A DNA stretch of 38,689 bases from Saprospiraceae bacterium (lineage in GTDB: Bacteria; Bacteroidota; Bacteroidia; Chitinophagales; Saprospiraceae), in assembly GCA_020628855.1 (NCBI GenBank), contig JAHDEL010000029.1:1-38689 (forward strand), read 5' to 3'. The notes under the pieces were generated by a model. It ran no database searches and was not told the DNA's origin. It saw only the letters and a program-made list of their open reading frames with translations. Below, in pieces: positions 23,230-32,627 of the stretch. Position 1 is the stretch's first letter. Every line of letters begins with the position of its first letter. A program made the translations under genes and the position numbers.

Positions 23230-24396
23230 ATGCACTTTGAAACATTCGCAATCCGACACCAAATTGATCAGACTCAAGAACAAGAACATTCTACTCCTCT
23301 GTTTCTTACGTCTAGCTTTACTTATTCTAGCGCAGAAGAGGCAGCTCGAAGATTTAAAGGTGAAGAAAAGGGCAATATCTACTCTCGATTTTCGAATCCA
23401 AACACTAATGAACTCGGGCAAAAATTAGCCAAATTGGAAGAAGCCGAGGCTGGAATAACAACTGCCAGTGGTATGGCGGCTCTCAACATTTGTTTTCAAA
23501 GTTTACTCAAAACTGGAGATCATGTACTTGCTTCAAACAAGATATTTAGTAATACGAAATATATCTTCAACAACCTCTTGAGCGAAAGAGGCATAGCAGT
23601 AACTTATGTGGACAGTACTGATATAAATGTATGGGAAGCAGCAGTCAAACCTAACACAGCGATGGTCTATATTGAGACTCCAGCCAATCCAACACTTGAT
23701 ATCTTTGACTTGAGTGGCATGGGTGCACTTTGCAAATCCGAACAGCTTTGTTTTGTGGTGGATAATTGTTTTGCAACACCCTACCTTCAAAAACCTCTCA
23801 CCCATGGTGCAGATGTAGTAATACATAGTGCTACTAAATTTATTGATGGGCAAGGTCGTGTATTGGGAGGTGCAATTGTTGGTGCAAGCAAATACATTGA
23901 ACTTTGTGCAGATCACCTAAGACGCACAGGTGCATGCTTAAGTCCATTTAACGCTTGGGTATTATCAAAATCTCTTGAAACGCTTGCAGTGAGAATGGAT
24001 AGGCATTGCTCCAATGCCTTGGCAGTCGCTCAATATTTACAACAACATCCAGAGATTGAAACTGTACTCTATCCTCACCTCGATAATTATGCAAACTATA
24101 GTATTGCAAAAGCACAAATGACACAAGGAGGAGGATTGGTTGGCTGTACCATACAAGGTGGCAAATCTCGTGGCATCCGATTCCTCAATGCGCTAAAATT
24201 ACACACACTTACTGCAAACCTTGGGGATACTAGAAGCATCGCTACACATCCTGCTTCAACAACACATTGCAAGCTGACACAGGCAGAGCAACTTAGTATT
24301 GGGATTACTCCTGGCTATTTAAGATTCTCTGTTGGCCTTGAACACATAGAAGACATTCTTGAAGATATTGATCAAGCAATACAAGCTAGTCTATGA
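23230..24396 (+). CDS. metZ: O-acyl-homoserine sulfhydrylase (MetZ-like, PLP-dependent)
   Basis: 388 residues from ATG 23230, preceded by AAAAGGA; the frame also opens at a TTG (23185), but that lies inside the terminator hairpin. It is a Cys/Met-metabolism PLP enzyme that makes homocysteine from an activated homoserine and sulfide. Landmarks: NIYSRFSNPNTNELG (Tyr51, Arg53), TTASGMAALN (phosphate cup), VVDNCFATPYLQKPL (Asp178) and HSATKFIDGQGRVLGG with the Schiff-base Lys203. The DGQGRVLGG phrase is most like MetZ (O-succinylhomoserine sulfhydrylase), but a MetY-type or cystathionine gamma-synthase activity on an acetyl ester is also possible given the MetX-like neighbour. It is the first gene of the riboswitch-controlled operon and overlaps the next by 4 bp. 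Confidence 0.88.
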   Translation: MHFETFAIRHQIDQTQEQEHSTPLFLTSSFTYSSAEEAARRFKGEEKGNIYSRFSNPNTNELGQKLAKLEEAEAGITTASGMAALNICFQSLLKTGDHVLASNKIFSNTKYIFNNLLSERGIAVTYVDSTDINVWEAAVKPNTAMVYIETPANPTLDIFDLSGMGALCKSEQLCFVVDNCFATPYLQKPLTHGADVVIHSATKFIDGQGRVLGGAIVGASKYIELCADHLRRTGACLSPFNAWVLSKSLETLAVRMDRHCSNALAVAQYLQQHPEIETVLYPHLDNYANYSIAKAQMTQGGGLVGCTIQGGKSRGIRFLNALKLHTLTANLGDTRSIATHPASTTHCKLTQAEQLSIGITPGYLRFSVGLEHIEDILEDIDQAIQASL

Positions 24397-25370
24397 TACA
24401 GAAGCAATTTAGAACATCTACTGATCTGGTCCTGGAATCAGGAAAATGCTTGGAAGGGTTTGAGCTGACATACTGCACCTATGGCAATCCAGGTAAGCCA
24501 GTTGTCTGGGTCTGTCATGCTCTCACTGCTAATGCAAATGTCATGGAATGGTGGCGTGGTCTGTTTGGCGAGGACTGTTTATTTAATCCTGAGGAATATT
24601 TTATTATTTGCAGTAATATCATTGGCTCCCCTTATGGAAGTACAAGACCACTTGACCTAACCTTCCCAGAATGGACAATTCGAGATTGTGTAGCTGCCCA
24701 ACTCCATCTAGCAAATAGTCTCAATATCTCAGAAATAGCAATTATCATTGGCGGTTCATGTGGAGGCAGTCAAGTCTTAGAATTTGCTTTACAATACCAA
24801 GGGACAATTGGATGTATGATTACGATTGCATCAGCTCCCAAAGAGTCACCGTGGTGCATTGCTATTCACGAAGCACAAAGAATGGCACTCCAAGCAAGTC
24901 CCGGATTCGGGACTATGACTCTGAATGACCCAGGCGTGAGTACTGCTAGAGCCATAGGTATGCTTTCTTACCGAACTCAAGTTTCCATTAATGAGCAGCA
25001 AGAAGAGAAAGAAGCAAAGAAATCAACATTTAAAGCAGCATCCTATATTCAATATCAGGGGAAAAAATTTGCAAAGCGCTTTGATAATCTGGCATATTAC
25101 TATCTCAGTAAGTGGTTAGACACACACGATATTGGCAGAGATCGAGGAGGTTATCGAGCAGCTTTAGCTAGTATAGAAATTCCTGCATTAGTCATTGCTA
25201 TTGATAGTGACCAACTCATTTCAACACCTCAACAGCAAGAAATGGCAGAGTTGTTGCCATTAAGTACATATTACGAAATATCATCATATTATGGACATGA
25301 TGGTTTTCTTATAGAGGTTGACCAATTGAATGATGCAATTTCTCAATTTTTAAAAGCAATACAACACTGA
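24393..25370 (+). CDS. metX: Homoserine O-acyltransferase, MetX-like alpha/beta hydrolase
   Basis: 325 residues, somewhat shorter than the usual 350-380. The alpha/beta-hydrolase fold carries the nucleophile Ser122 in IGGSCGGSQVLEFA, an Asp in AIDSDQLISTPQQQ and a His in YGHDGFLIE, the MetX triad. CHALTANANVMEWW and NIIGSPYGSTRPLD also fit MetX. It activates homoserine by acyl transfer, feeding the sulfhydrylase encoded just upstream. Cys123 next to the nucleophile replaces the usual Met. Acetyl-CoA versus succinyl-CoA preference cannot be settled by eye. Its ATG overlaps the metZ stop (ATGA), and its TGA shares one base with the thrA ATG. Confidence 0.92.
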   Translation: MIQKQFRTSTDLVLESGKCLEGFELTYCTYGNPGKPVVWVCHALTANANVMEWWRGLFGEDCLFNPEEYFIICSNIIGSPYGSTRPLDLTFPEWTIRDCVAAQLHLANSLNISEIAIIIGGSCGGSQVLEFALQYQGTIGCMITIASAPKESPWCIAIHEAQRMALQASPGFGTMTLNDPGVSTARAIGMLSYRTQVSINEQQEEKEAKKSTFKAASYIQYQGKKFAKRFDNLAYYYLSKWLDTHDIGRDRGGYRAALASIEIPALVIAIDSDQLISTPQQQEMAELLPLSTYYEISSYYGHDGFLIEVDQLNDAISQFLKAIQH

Positions 25371-27832
25371 TGATCGTATTAAAATTTGGAGGGTCTTCTG
25401 TCAAAAACAAAGAAAACATCCTTAAAGTAAAGAATATTCTTGCTAGTCAATATGAAGGCAGTAGTCGATACACTGTCGTTGTTTCTGCATTTGGTGGAGT
25501 GACAGATCAACTCATTGAAATGAGCGATCTTGCGGCAAAAGGCAAAAGCAATTATCAGGAAGTCTTAGAAGCATTCAAGACAAGACATTTAGCTACAGCG
25601 AAGGAATTACTGAAATCTGCTCAATACAAAGCCATAGTGGCTGATCTGAATGAAAATCACAGCATACTCAGTAATTTACTACACGGTATCTATTTAGTCA
25701 GAGAATGTTCTCCGAGAACTCTAGATTATGTCCTAAGCTTTGGTGAACGCAATTCAGCATTTATCATATCAAAAGCACTAACTCAACATGGCATAACAAG
25801 TGAGTATTTGGATGCAAGAAACATTATAAAAACAGATAAAACCTTTAATAATGCCAATGTCAACTTCAAACTCACAGAAAAAGCAGTCAAGGCACATTAT
25901 AAATCCCATAAAAGCAAAGTCCAAATAGTCACAGGTTTTATAGCATCAGATGTTGGTGGTTTAACAACAACCCTAGGACGCGGTGGATCAGATTATACAG
26001 CTTCTATTCTTGCAAGCTGTCTCAATGCCAAAAAGCTAGAAATTTGGACAGATGTAGATGGTGTATTGACCACAGACCCTAGAAAGGTGAAGAAGTCATT
26101 TACTGTTCCTAAGCTATCCTACAGAGAAGCAATGGAATTATCTCACTTTGGTGCGAAGGTCATCTATCCTCCGACTATTCAACCTTCTTTACAAAAGAAT
26201 ATCCCAATCTACATCAGGAATACTTTCAACCCAGAATTCGCTGGAACCCAGATCGATAACAATCCTGCAAGTGATAATACCAAAGCTATTACTGGTCTGA
26301 GCTCCTTATCTGGGATATCTCTACTACGACTCCAAGGAGGAGGCATGGTAGGTATACCAGGGATAGCGGCAAGACTTTTTTCTGCACTAGCTCAAGAATC
26401 GATTAACATCATATTAATCACGCAGGGATCATCAGAGTACGCCATCAGTTTTGCAGTGAAAAGTGGAGAAGAAAAATTAGCCAAAAAAACGATAGAAAAA
26501 GCCTTTAGCACAGAAATCGCTGAAGGGACGATAAATGAGATTTTGGTAGAAAAAGATCTTTGTGTTCTTGCAATTGTAAGTGAACATATGCGGAATCAAC
26601 CAGGCGTCGCCGGCAAACTATTCTCTGCTTTAGGCAAAGAAGGCATCAACGTAGTGGCAATAGCACAGGGATCTTCTGAATACAATATCTCTTTTGTGAT
26701 TTCTAAAAATGAAGAAACAAAGGCGCTCAATCTTATCCATGATTCGTTTTTCCTTTCCGAACATAGAGACATCCACCTTTTTATGATTGGTGTCGGTCTA
26801 ATCGGAGGCACGCTAATCAAACAGATTCAAGAGCATTACGAAAGCTTGAGAAGTGAAAAGAATATTGATATAAAAATAACTGGGCTTTCTAACTCGAAAA
26901 CAATGCTACTTGACAGTGATGGTATCCAAATGAAAAAATGGAAAAATGCTTTGACCGCAGCATCACAAAAGTCAAATCCAAAAAAATTCGTTCAGCAAAT
27001 GATAGATATGAATCTGCCAAATTCTATCTTCTTAGATAATACTGCAAATGCTGACATTCCTGAATTATATGAGACCATTCTAGAGAATAACATCTCCATT
27101 GTCACACCAAATAAGGTAGCTACTTCATCGAACTATAGCCGATATTTGAAGCTGAAAAGCTTGGCAAAGCAAAAGAAAGCTGATTTCTTATATGAAACAA
27201 ATGTCGGTGCTGGTCTGCCTGTAATTACAACGCTTCAAAATCTCATATCTAGTGGTGATACCATCACTTCTTTACAAGCCGTCCTATCAGGATCGATCTC
27301 TTATATCTTCAATACTTTTGGTGATGGTTTGGATTTTAGCGAGGTAGTCTTGAAAGCAAAGCAAATCGGATTAACTGAGCCAGACCCAAGAGATGATTTG
27401 AGTGGAATGGATGTCAAAAGAAAAATTACAATCTTGGCAAGGGAAGCCGGTTACAAAATGAATATGTCTCAAGTGAAACTGAAACCAATCTTAAACAAGG
27501 CTTGTCTTACAGCCAAGTCAATTGATGATTTTTTCATTGAGTTGAAAAAAATGGATGCTCAGTTCAATAAGATGCATGTCAAAGCTGCAAAGTCAGGAAA
27601 CAAACTCCGGTTTCTTGCTTCGCTTGAAAACGGTAAATGTGCAATTGGGTTACAAGAAGTGACTCCGCAAAGTCCATTTTACAACCTACAAGGCAGTGAT
27701 AATATGTTAGTAATCCATACGAATAGATATCAGGAAAGGCCACTTGTGATAAAAGGACCAGGTGCAGGAGCCGATGTCACTGCAGCTGGTATTTTTGCAG
27801 AAATTGTTAGTATAGCCAATAATCTCATATGA
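25370..27832 (+). CDS. thrA: Bifunctional aspartokinase / homoserine dehydrogenase I
   Basis: 820 residues, the same length as E. coli ThrA. The N-terminal aspartokinase (about 1-290) has VLKFGGSSVKNKENI, TLGRGGSDYTASI and EIWTDVDGVLTTDPRKV. Two ACT regulatory modules follow (about 310-460; GIPGIAARLFSALAQESINI and GVAGKLFSALGKEGINVVAI), usually threonine-binding. The C-terminal homoserine dehydrogenase (about 465-820) has the Rossmann motif MIGVGLIGGTLI, VTPNKVATSSNY, YETNVGAGLPVI and DPRDDLSGMDVKRKITILAR. It catalyses the first and third steps from aspartate, making homoserine for both methionine and threonine. It overlaps metX by 1 bp and thrB by 4 bp. Confidence 0.97.
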   Translation: MIVLKFGGSSVKNKENILKVKNILASQYEGSSRYTVVVSAFGGVTDQLIEMSDLAAKGKSNYQEVLEAFKTRHLATAKELLKSAQYKAIVADLNENHSILSNLLHGIYLVRECSPRTLDYVLSFGERNSAFIISKALTQHGITSEYLDARNIIKTDKTFNNANVNFKLTEKAVKAHYKSHKSKVQIVTGFIASDVGGLTTTLGRGGSDYTASILASCLNAKKLEIWTDVDGVLTTDPRKVKKSFTVPKLSYREAMELSHFGAKVIYPPTIQPSLQKNIPIYIRNTFNPEFAGTQIDNNPASDNTKAITGLSSLSGISLLRLQGGGMVGIPGIAARLFSALAQESINIILITQGSSEYAISFAVKSGEEKLAKKTIEKAFSTEIAEGTINEILVEKDLCVLAIVSEHMRNQPGVAGKLFSALGKEGINVVAIAQGSSEYNISFVISKNEETKALNLIHDSFFLSEHRDIHLFMIGVGLIGGTLIKQIQEHYESLRSEKNIDIKITGLSNSKTMLLDSDGIQMKKWKNALTAASQKSNPKKFVQQMIDMNLPNSIFLDNTANADIPELYETILENNISIVTPNKVATSSNYSRYLKLKSLAKQKKADFLYETNVGAGLPVITTLQNLISSGDTITSLQAVLSGSISYIFNTFGDGLDFSEVVLKAKQIGLTEPDPRDDLSGMDVKRKITILAREAGYKMNMSQVKLKPILNKACLTAKSIDDFFIELKKMDAQFNKMHVKAAKSGNKLRFLASLENGKCAIGLQEVTPQSPFYNLQGSDNMLVIHTNRYQERPLVIKGPGAGADVTAAGIFAEIVSIANNLI

Positions 27833-28761
27833 AAAGTGTAAGAGTCTTTGCTCCAGCAACCGTAGCTAATTTAGCCGTAGGATATGATGTCTTGGGGCTT
27901 TGTCTAGATCAACCCGGAGATGAGGTGGTCATTAAAGAAGGAACAAGCCCTGGGTTAAAAATCACTACAATCACCGGTGATAAAGGTCTCCTACCCTATG
28001 AGGTTGAAAGTAATACTGCGAGTCATGCTGCTTTGCGTTTGTTGGAAGATCTAGGACTGACTACGATGCCAGTAGAGATGGAAATCCACAAGAAGATGGG
28101 TATGGGCACTGGACTCGGCTCAAGTGCTGCAAGTGCTGTCGCTGGTGTATATGCTATGAATGCCTTCCTGGATGAACCCATGTCAAAAGCAGCACTACTC
28201 CGATATGCTGTCGAAGGAGAAGCTCAAGCAGACGGCGCCTATCATGCAGATAATGTAGCTCCAAGTCTTTTTGGCGGCATTGTTCTTATCAGATCGAATA
28301 CACAGCTAGATTATATTGAGTTACCGGTTCCAGAAAAATTAGTACTTGCTATGATCTACCCTCACATAGAGATACTTACAAGTGAGTCTAGAGCAATATT
28401 AAAAGCAACGGTAGAATTGAATCAGATGGTCAAGCAGACTGGTAACATTGCAGCATTTACGGCTTCCCTATTTAATAATGATTATAATCTCATGAGTAGG
28501 AGCCTTGAAGATCTTGTCATCGAACCACAAAGAGCTAAATTGATTCCAGAATTTGAGCAAGTAAAGGAAATTGCTCTGCACAGTGGAGCTTTAGGGTTTA
28601 GTATCAGCGGGGCTGGACCATCCATGTTTGCACTTTGCCATGATCATGACATTGCAGAAAAAATTGCTCAGATGAGCAAGTCTCACTTCGATAATAAAGG
28701 GATAGGTGCTGATTGCTTTATCTCAAAGATTAATACAACTGGAGCAATACAAATAGATTAA
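27829..28761 (+). CDS. thrB: Homoserine kinase
   Basis: 310 residues, as in E. coli ThrB. It is a GHMP kinase that phosphorylates homoserine on its hydroxyl, committing it to threonine. Visible motifs are FAPATVANLAVGYDVLGLCL (substrate region), the ATP-binding loop GMGTGLGSSAASAVAGVYA and the C-terminal GFSISGAGPSMFALC. The ATG lies within the thrA stop (ATGA). ThrC is encoded 2 nt after its stop, giving the classical thrABC order. Confidence 0.97.
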   Translation: MKSVRVFAPATVANLAVGYDVLGLCLDQPGDEVVIKEGTSPGLKITTITGDKGLLPYEVESNTASHAALRLLEDLGLTTMPVEMEIHKKMGMGTGLGSSAASAVAGVYAMNAFLDEPMSKAALLRYAVEGEAQADGAYHADNVAPSLFGGIVLIRSNTQLDYIELPVPEKLVLAMIYPHIEILTSESRAILKATVELNQMVKQTGNIAAFTASLFNNDYNLMSRSLEDLVIEPQRAKLIPEFEQVKEIALHSGALGFSISGAGPSMFALCHDHDIAEKIAQMSKSHFDNKGIGADCFISKINTTGAIQID

Positions 28762-28763
28762 GC

Positions 28764-30059
28764 ATGAGATTGTATTCGACTAATGATTCGTCAAATATTG
28801 TTGAGCTAAAAGAAGCAGTACTAAAATCTTTAGCTTCAGACAAAGGGCTCTATATGCCTTTAGAAATGCCTAAGCTACCTGATCACTTTCTCAACAACCT
28901 TGCTCATTTTACGTTTCCAGAGATAGCATTCCAAGTATCAAAACATCTTTTCGGAACAACGCTATCAAACTTTGATTTGTGGGAAATCTGCGAGCGAGCT
29001 ATTAACTTTCCAGCTCCAGTCAAACACTTAGAAGACAAACTCTCGACTCTTGAACTCTTCCACGGTCCGTCTTTGGCATTCAAAGATTTCGGAGCAAGGT
29101 ATATGGCTCAACTCATGTCCTATTTTACCAAAGATGATGACAAGCAGTTAACGATACTCGTGGCTACCAGTGGAGATACAGGAGGTGCCGTGGCCGCGGG
29201 ATTTTATAATACACCTGGAATTGAGGTCATCATCTTGTACCCTAGCGGAAGAGTGAGTCATCTCCAAGAACAACAACTCACAACATTGGGTGGAAACATT
29301 CATGCCTGTGAAGTGGAAGGCAGTTTTGATGATTGTCAAGCTATGGTAAAGGCTGCTTTCATAGATCAGGATCTCAACAAAATGTACAATCTGAGCTCAG
29401 CCAACTCTATCAATATTGCTAGATTGATACCACAAAGTTTCTATTACTTCGAAGCATATAAGCAACTAGCGCATCATGACAATGTTGTGTTCTGTGTTCC
29501 AAGTGGGAACTTTGGTAATTTGACTGCCGGTCTCATGGCTAAGAAAATGGGATTACCTGTTCAAGAATTCATTGCAGCGACTAACCTCAATAAAGTAGTC
29601 CCAGACTATTTGAGTACAGGTCAGTATGAGCCTATGCAATCAGTAGCAACAATTTCGAACGCGATGGATGTTGGTGCTCCATCCAACTTTGTGAGGTTAT
29701 CCAAACTTTTTAGAGGGAATCTTGATGAAATTCGGAACAACCTGAAAGGATATTACTTTGATGATCAGCAAACTAGAGCAGAGATTAAAACTCTGTACGA
29801 CACCTACAAATACATCGCGGATCCTCACGGAGCTGTCGGTTTTTTAGCGGCGAAAGCATATTTGAAAACGCACGTGGATTCTCATGTCTGTGTCTTGGAG
29901 ACTGCCCACCCTAGTAAGTTTATAGATACCGTCGAAGCTGTATTGTCAAATAAAGTAGTGATTCCTGAACGCTTAGCTAGCTTACAACACAAAACCAAGG
30001 ATGCAGCTAGAATAGAAAACACTTTTTCCTCATTCAAGAACTACCTTCTGGAAAGGTAG
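28764..30059 (+). CDS. thrC: Threonine synthase
   Basis: 431 residues. It is a PLP enzyme converting O-phosphohomoserine to threonine. The Schiff-base Lys107 is in ELFHGPSLAFKDFGARYMAQ. ATSGDTGGAVAAGF is the substrate phosphate and PLP loop, and CVPSGNFGNLTAGLMAKKMG is the PLP-phosphate-binding glycine loop. The start at 28764 follows thrB by 2 nt. It is the last gene of the SAM-riboswitch operon, so threonine synthesis is predicted to fall when SAM is plentiful. An 8-bp hairpin spans its stop codon. Confidence 0.97.
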   Translation: MRLYSTNDSSNIVELKEAVLKSLASDKGLYMPLEMPKLPDHFLNNLAHFTFPEIAFQVSKHLFGTTLSNFDLWEICERAINFPAPVKHLEDKLSTLELFHGPSLAFKDFGARYMAQLMSYFTKDDDKQLTILVATSGDTGGAVAAGFYNTPGIEVIILYPSGRVSHLQEQQLTTLGGNIHACEVEGSFDDCQAMVKAAFIDQDLNKMYNLSSANSINIARLIPQSFYYFEAYKQLAHHDNVVFCVPSGNFGNLTAGLMAKKMGLPVQEFIAATNLNKVVPDYLSTGQYEPMQSVATISNAMDVGAPSNFVRLSKLFRGNLDEIRNNLKGYYFDDQQTRAEIKTLYDTYKYIADPHGAVGFLAAKAYLKTHVDSHVCVLETAHPSKFIDTVEAVLSNKVVIPERLASLQHKTKDAARIENTFSSFKNYLLER

Positions 30060-30060
30060 T
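30040..30060. terminator. Hairpin over the thrC stop, possible weak terminator
   Basis: ACTACCTT (30040-30047) and AAGGTAGT (30053-30060) form a perfect 8-bp stem with a 5-nt loop that includes the thrC TAG. No T-tract follows on either strand. It sits at the end of the long operon, 8 nt before the convergent esterase stop, and may mark transcript ends or protect the 3' end. Confidence 0.35.
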
Positions 30061-30068
30061 AAAGACTA

Positions 30069-30824
30069 TTAGTGCGAACGCATCCACTCTACAATGTCAA
30101 TATAGTTTTCTTGACTGATCGTATGTCCTGATTCAAAGTACCGTGCATCTAGTCGATATCCGAGTTGCTCAAGTTGCTGTACGTTGGATTTGACTTCCTT
30201 TGCAGCAAGGACATTATCTTGATTACCATGACTTATATAGATTTCTTGAGTTTGTTTCTTCGGAAATTTGAGTGTATTCAGGTGCTCGGGATACAGTTGA
30301 CCACTCCAGCAGAGTACTCTATCAAAGATTTCTGGATGATTTAATCCAGTCCCCAATGCCATGACTCCTCCTTGGCTAAAACCAGCTACCCAAACTGGTA
30401 AATCCGTAATACTTTCTTGCTGCTGTATTAACAATGTAAACTTGACAATGTCATCTGTGGAATCTAAGACATCTTGTTCTTCATAATCTAAAACCCCATT
30501 TTCTCTAGACATTTGATACCAAGCATATCTATTCTCTCCCATTGTAATTGGTCCACGAGGAGAAACAATAATCAGATCTTGTCTTATGTTCCGTACAAAT
30601 CTTGTGAGATCTTGTTCATTACTTCCTCTCCCATGTAGCAGGATCAGTAAGCCTTTCGGCTCTACACCTTGAACAGGGTGCAGTATCTCATAATGCAATA
30701 TGGATTCTGCGGAGCTTGCTTCTTGAGTAAATTGGGATTGGGCTTGTTCCTTACAGCCAAGACTTAACAAGCAAAGTATTGCCAATTGGAAAAACAGCGA
30801 ATACGGTCTAACTAGTAATGTCAT
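30069..30824 (-). CDS. Phospholipase/carboxylesterase-family lipoprotein
   Basis: 251 residues. A hydrophobic N-terminus ending SLGC (Cys24) looks like a lipoprotein signal. The alpha/beta-hydrolase fold of the PF02230 type follows: LILLHGRGSNEQDL (oxyanion region), AGFSQGGVMALG with the nucleophile Ser in GxSxG, SHGNQDNVL with the acid Asp, and ESGHTIS with the catalytic His. It should hydrolyse an ester bond of a lipid or small acyl compound in the envelope; the substrate is unknown. It is convergent with thrC and lies 105 nt downstream of the T9SS protein gene, so it may be the last gene of that run or separate. Confidence 0.87.
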   Translation of the reverse strand: MTLLVRPYSLFFQLAILCLLSLGCKEQAQSQFTQEASSAESILHYEILHPVQGVEPKGLLILLHGRGSNEQDLTRFVRNIRQDLIIVSPRGPITMGENRYAWYQMSRENGVLDYEEQDVLDSTDDIVKFTLLIQQQESITDLPVWVAGFSQGGVMALGTGLNHPEIFDRVLCWSGQLYPEHLNTLKFPKKQTQEIYISHGNQDNVLAAKEVKSNVQQLEQLGYRLDARYFESGHTISQENYIDIVEWMRSH

Positions 30825-30929
30825 TAGACCAATCTACTGAAAAAAAATTGTATCTCTAGGATGCAACATGGATTCTGGCTCAATACCTCAAAAGAAATGT
30901 GTGAAGAAGATGGGTTTGGTATTGCAATT

Positions 30930-31850
30930 CTACATCTTGAGGAATGGAATAGACACCACGCTACCAATTCCAGTCATCACTATAAAGTACATACCGTTTG
31001 ATAGCATGCTCACATCCAACTCCAATTGAGAAGCATGTACTTCTTTTGCATATTTGATTATCCCATGACTATCTATAATTTGCAAAGCATGGTAGATGCC
31101 TACATCAGATACTTGGAGGTATTGTGATACCGGATTTGGACTAATATCTATGGTGACACTATGGGCTGGATTAGAAGTGAAAGTCAGCTTTGGCGTCTCA
31201 CAATCAAAAAAACTAAAATCTGCCTTTGGGAAGAGCAGTTCGAATCCACTATAATCGAGACCTACTTGATCGTCCGCTTTCTCAATACAAGTGAGAAACT
31301 GAGTTTCGAATAATTGTGTAAACTCAATGAGCTCAGTTGTCAAAATCCCAGTATTCCAACCAAAATTCTCAATCAGGTAGAATGGCAAATCACTATCATA
31401 AAAGACTTTGTGCAGATCTTCTCCTACCTCAATAAATCCAATGCTGTCGACGTGAAAGGTAGAGTCATCACTAATTTCCAAGCTATCTCCAATTTGATAA
31501 TCAAAGTGATACAAAAACTGCCAATCCAATGAAGACATTTGTCTGAAGTACCATCCGTCATCAGCAACCAAGAGTTCGCCAACAGAACGATCAATAGCTT
31601 CTTCAAAAGCTAATTCTCCGGTTAAGGCCCAAGAGGAAGTGCGAACTCCTTCTTCTGATAGAGTATATATCAAATTATTTTCTTCTGATCCAGCGAGGAT
31701 CAATGAGAGTGTTATCTCCTCTTCAATAGTAAAAAGGTCTACATATTCACTACTGTAGAGATACCAACGCTGACTCGCATCGATCTCAAGTTGACAGGAG
31801 ACATCTTGAATTAGCAAACAGATACTCAACAGTGAAAAGAACCATTTCAT
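30930..31850 (-). CDS. Secreted protein with T9SS type A sorting domain
   Basis: 306 residues. A signal peptide covers about 1-20 (LLIQDVSCQ). The C-terminal approximately 80 residues (from DISPNPVSQYLQVSDV to the end, with IIDSHGIIKYAKEVHA and LSNGMYFIVM) match the type IX secretion type A sorting domain, so the protein is exported across the outer membrane and anchored or released at the surface. The approximately 200-residue mature region is acidic with no catalytic motif I recognise. It starts 18 nt after the stop of the LytTR regulator gene and is probably the last member of the receptor/kinase operon. Confidence 0.83.
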   Translation of the reverse strand: MKWFFSLLSICLLIQDVSCQLEIDASQRWYLYSSEYVDLFTIEEEITLSLILAGSEENNLIYTLSEEGVRTSSWALTGELAFEEAIDRSVGELLVADDGWYFRQMSSLDWQFLYHFDYQIGDSLEISDDSTFHVDSIGFIEVGEDLHKVFYDSDLPFYLIENFGWNTGILTTELIEFTQLFETQFLTCIEKADDQVGLDYSGFELLFPKADFSFFDCETPKLTFTSNPAHSVTIDISPNPVSQYLQVSDVGIYHALQIIDSHGIIKYAKEVHASQLELDVSMLSNGMYFIVMTGIGSVVSIPFLKM

Positions 31851-31868
31851 CTAAGGAAGTTACAACAA

Positions 31869-32627
31869 TCAGGTATCAAGCCAAAGTTTAAATGCTTTTA
31901 CCTTTTCACGACTGACGACCATATCATCTTTCAGATTGGTATTGACATCGACCTTTAATCTGCTATTTAGGTATGGGTGTATCTTCTCAATGCTAGGTAA
32001 GGCGAGGATATATTTCCTGCTTATGCGGAAGAAACATGTTGGGTCCAACTCCGCTTCTATTTGATCAAGCGTATGATCTAATAACGACTTGTCACCATTT
32101 ACCGTTAAGGCAAAACTTAATCCATCTTCAGAGAAAATGTAAGCAATTTCGCTAGTCTGCAAATAGCTAAAAGCACTGCCTTTCTTTACTAAGTAACGTT
32201 GTTTATAAGAGTGCCTTTCGGCAAACACCTCTTTTGCCAATGTCTTCCAGTTAATCTGCTGAGTGGGACTCTGGAACAAAGTATTGTACTTTTTCATGGC
32301 ATCAACAAAAGCAGACTCTTCTATGGGCTTTAACAGATAGTCAATACTATTCACTTTAAATGCTTGCAAGGCATATTCATCATACGCGGTTGTGAATATG
32401 AGAGGACATGAAACCTTGACTGATTCGAAAATCTGAAAACTTAACCCATCAGCCAATTGAATATCAATAAATATCAAATCTGGATCCACATGACTTGACA
32501 ACCACTCAATGGATTCTTCTACAGAATCTAACACACCGACGATTGTTGCATCTTGAAGATTCTTCTTGACCAACGCCATCATCCGTTCTGCAGCAAAATG
32601 TTCATCTTCGATAATTAATACTCTCAT
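31869..32627 (-). CDS. LytTR-family response regulator
   Basis: 252 residues. The receiver domain (about 1-118) has the acidic pocket Glu7-Asp8, phospho-acceptor Asp55 in DLIFIDIQLADG, Thr79/Thr80 and Lys100 in DYLLKPIEE, so it is complete. The C-terminal LytTR DNA-binding domain (about 145-252) shows YLVKKGSAFSYLQTSEIAYI and FRISRKYILALPSIEKIHPY with the usual final KVKAFKLWL. It overlaps the kinase gene upstream by 4 bp (ATGA), which makes the two a cognate pair. Target promoters are not evident; control of its own operon is plausible. Confidence 0.95.
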   Translation of the reverse strand: MRVLIIEDEHFAAERMMALVKKNLQDATIVGVLDSVEESIEWLSSHVDPDLIFIDIQLADGLSFQIFESVKVSCPLIFTTAYDEYALQAFKVNSIDYLLKPIEESAFVDAMKKYNTLFQSPTQQINWKTLAKEVFAERHSYKQRYLVKKGSAFSYLQTSEIAYIFSEDGLSFALTVNGDKSLLDHTLDQIEAELDPTCFFRISRKYILALPSIEKIHPYLNSRLKVDVNTNLKDDMVVSREKVKAFKLWLDT

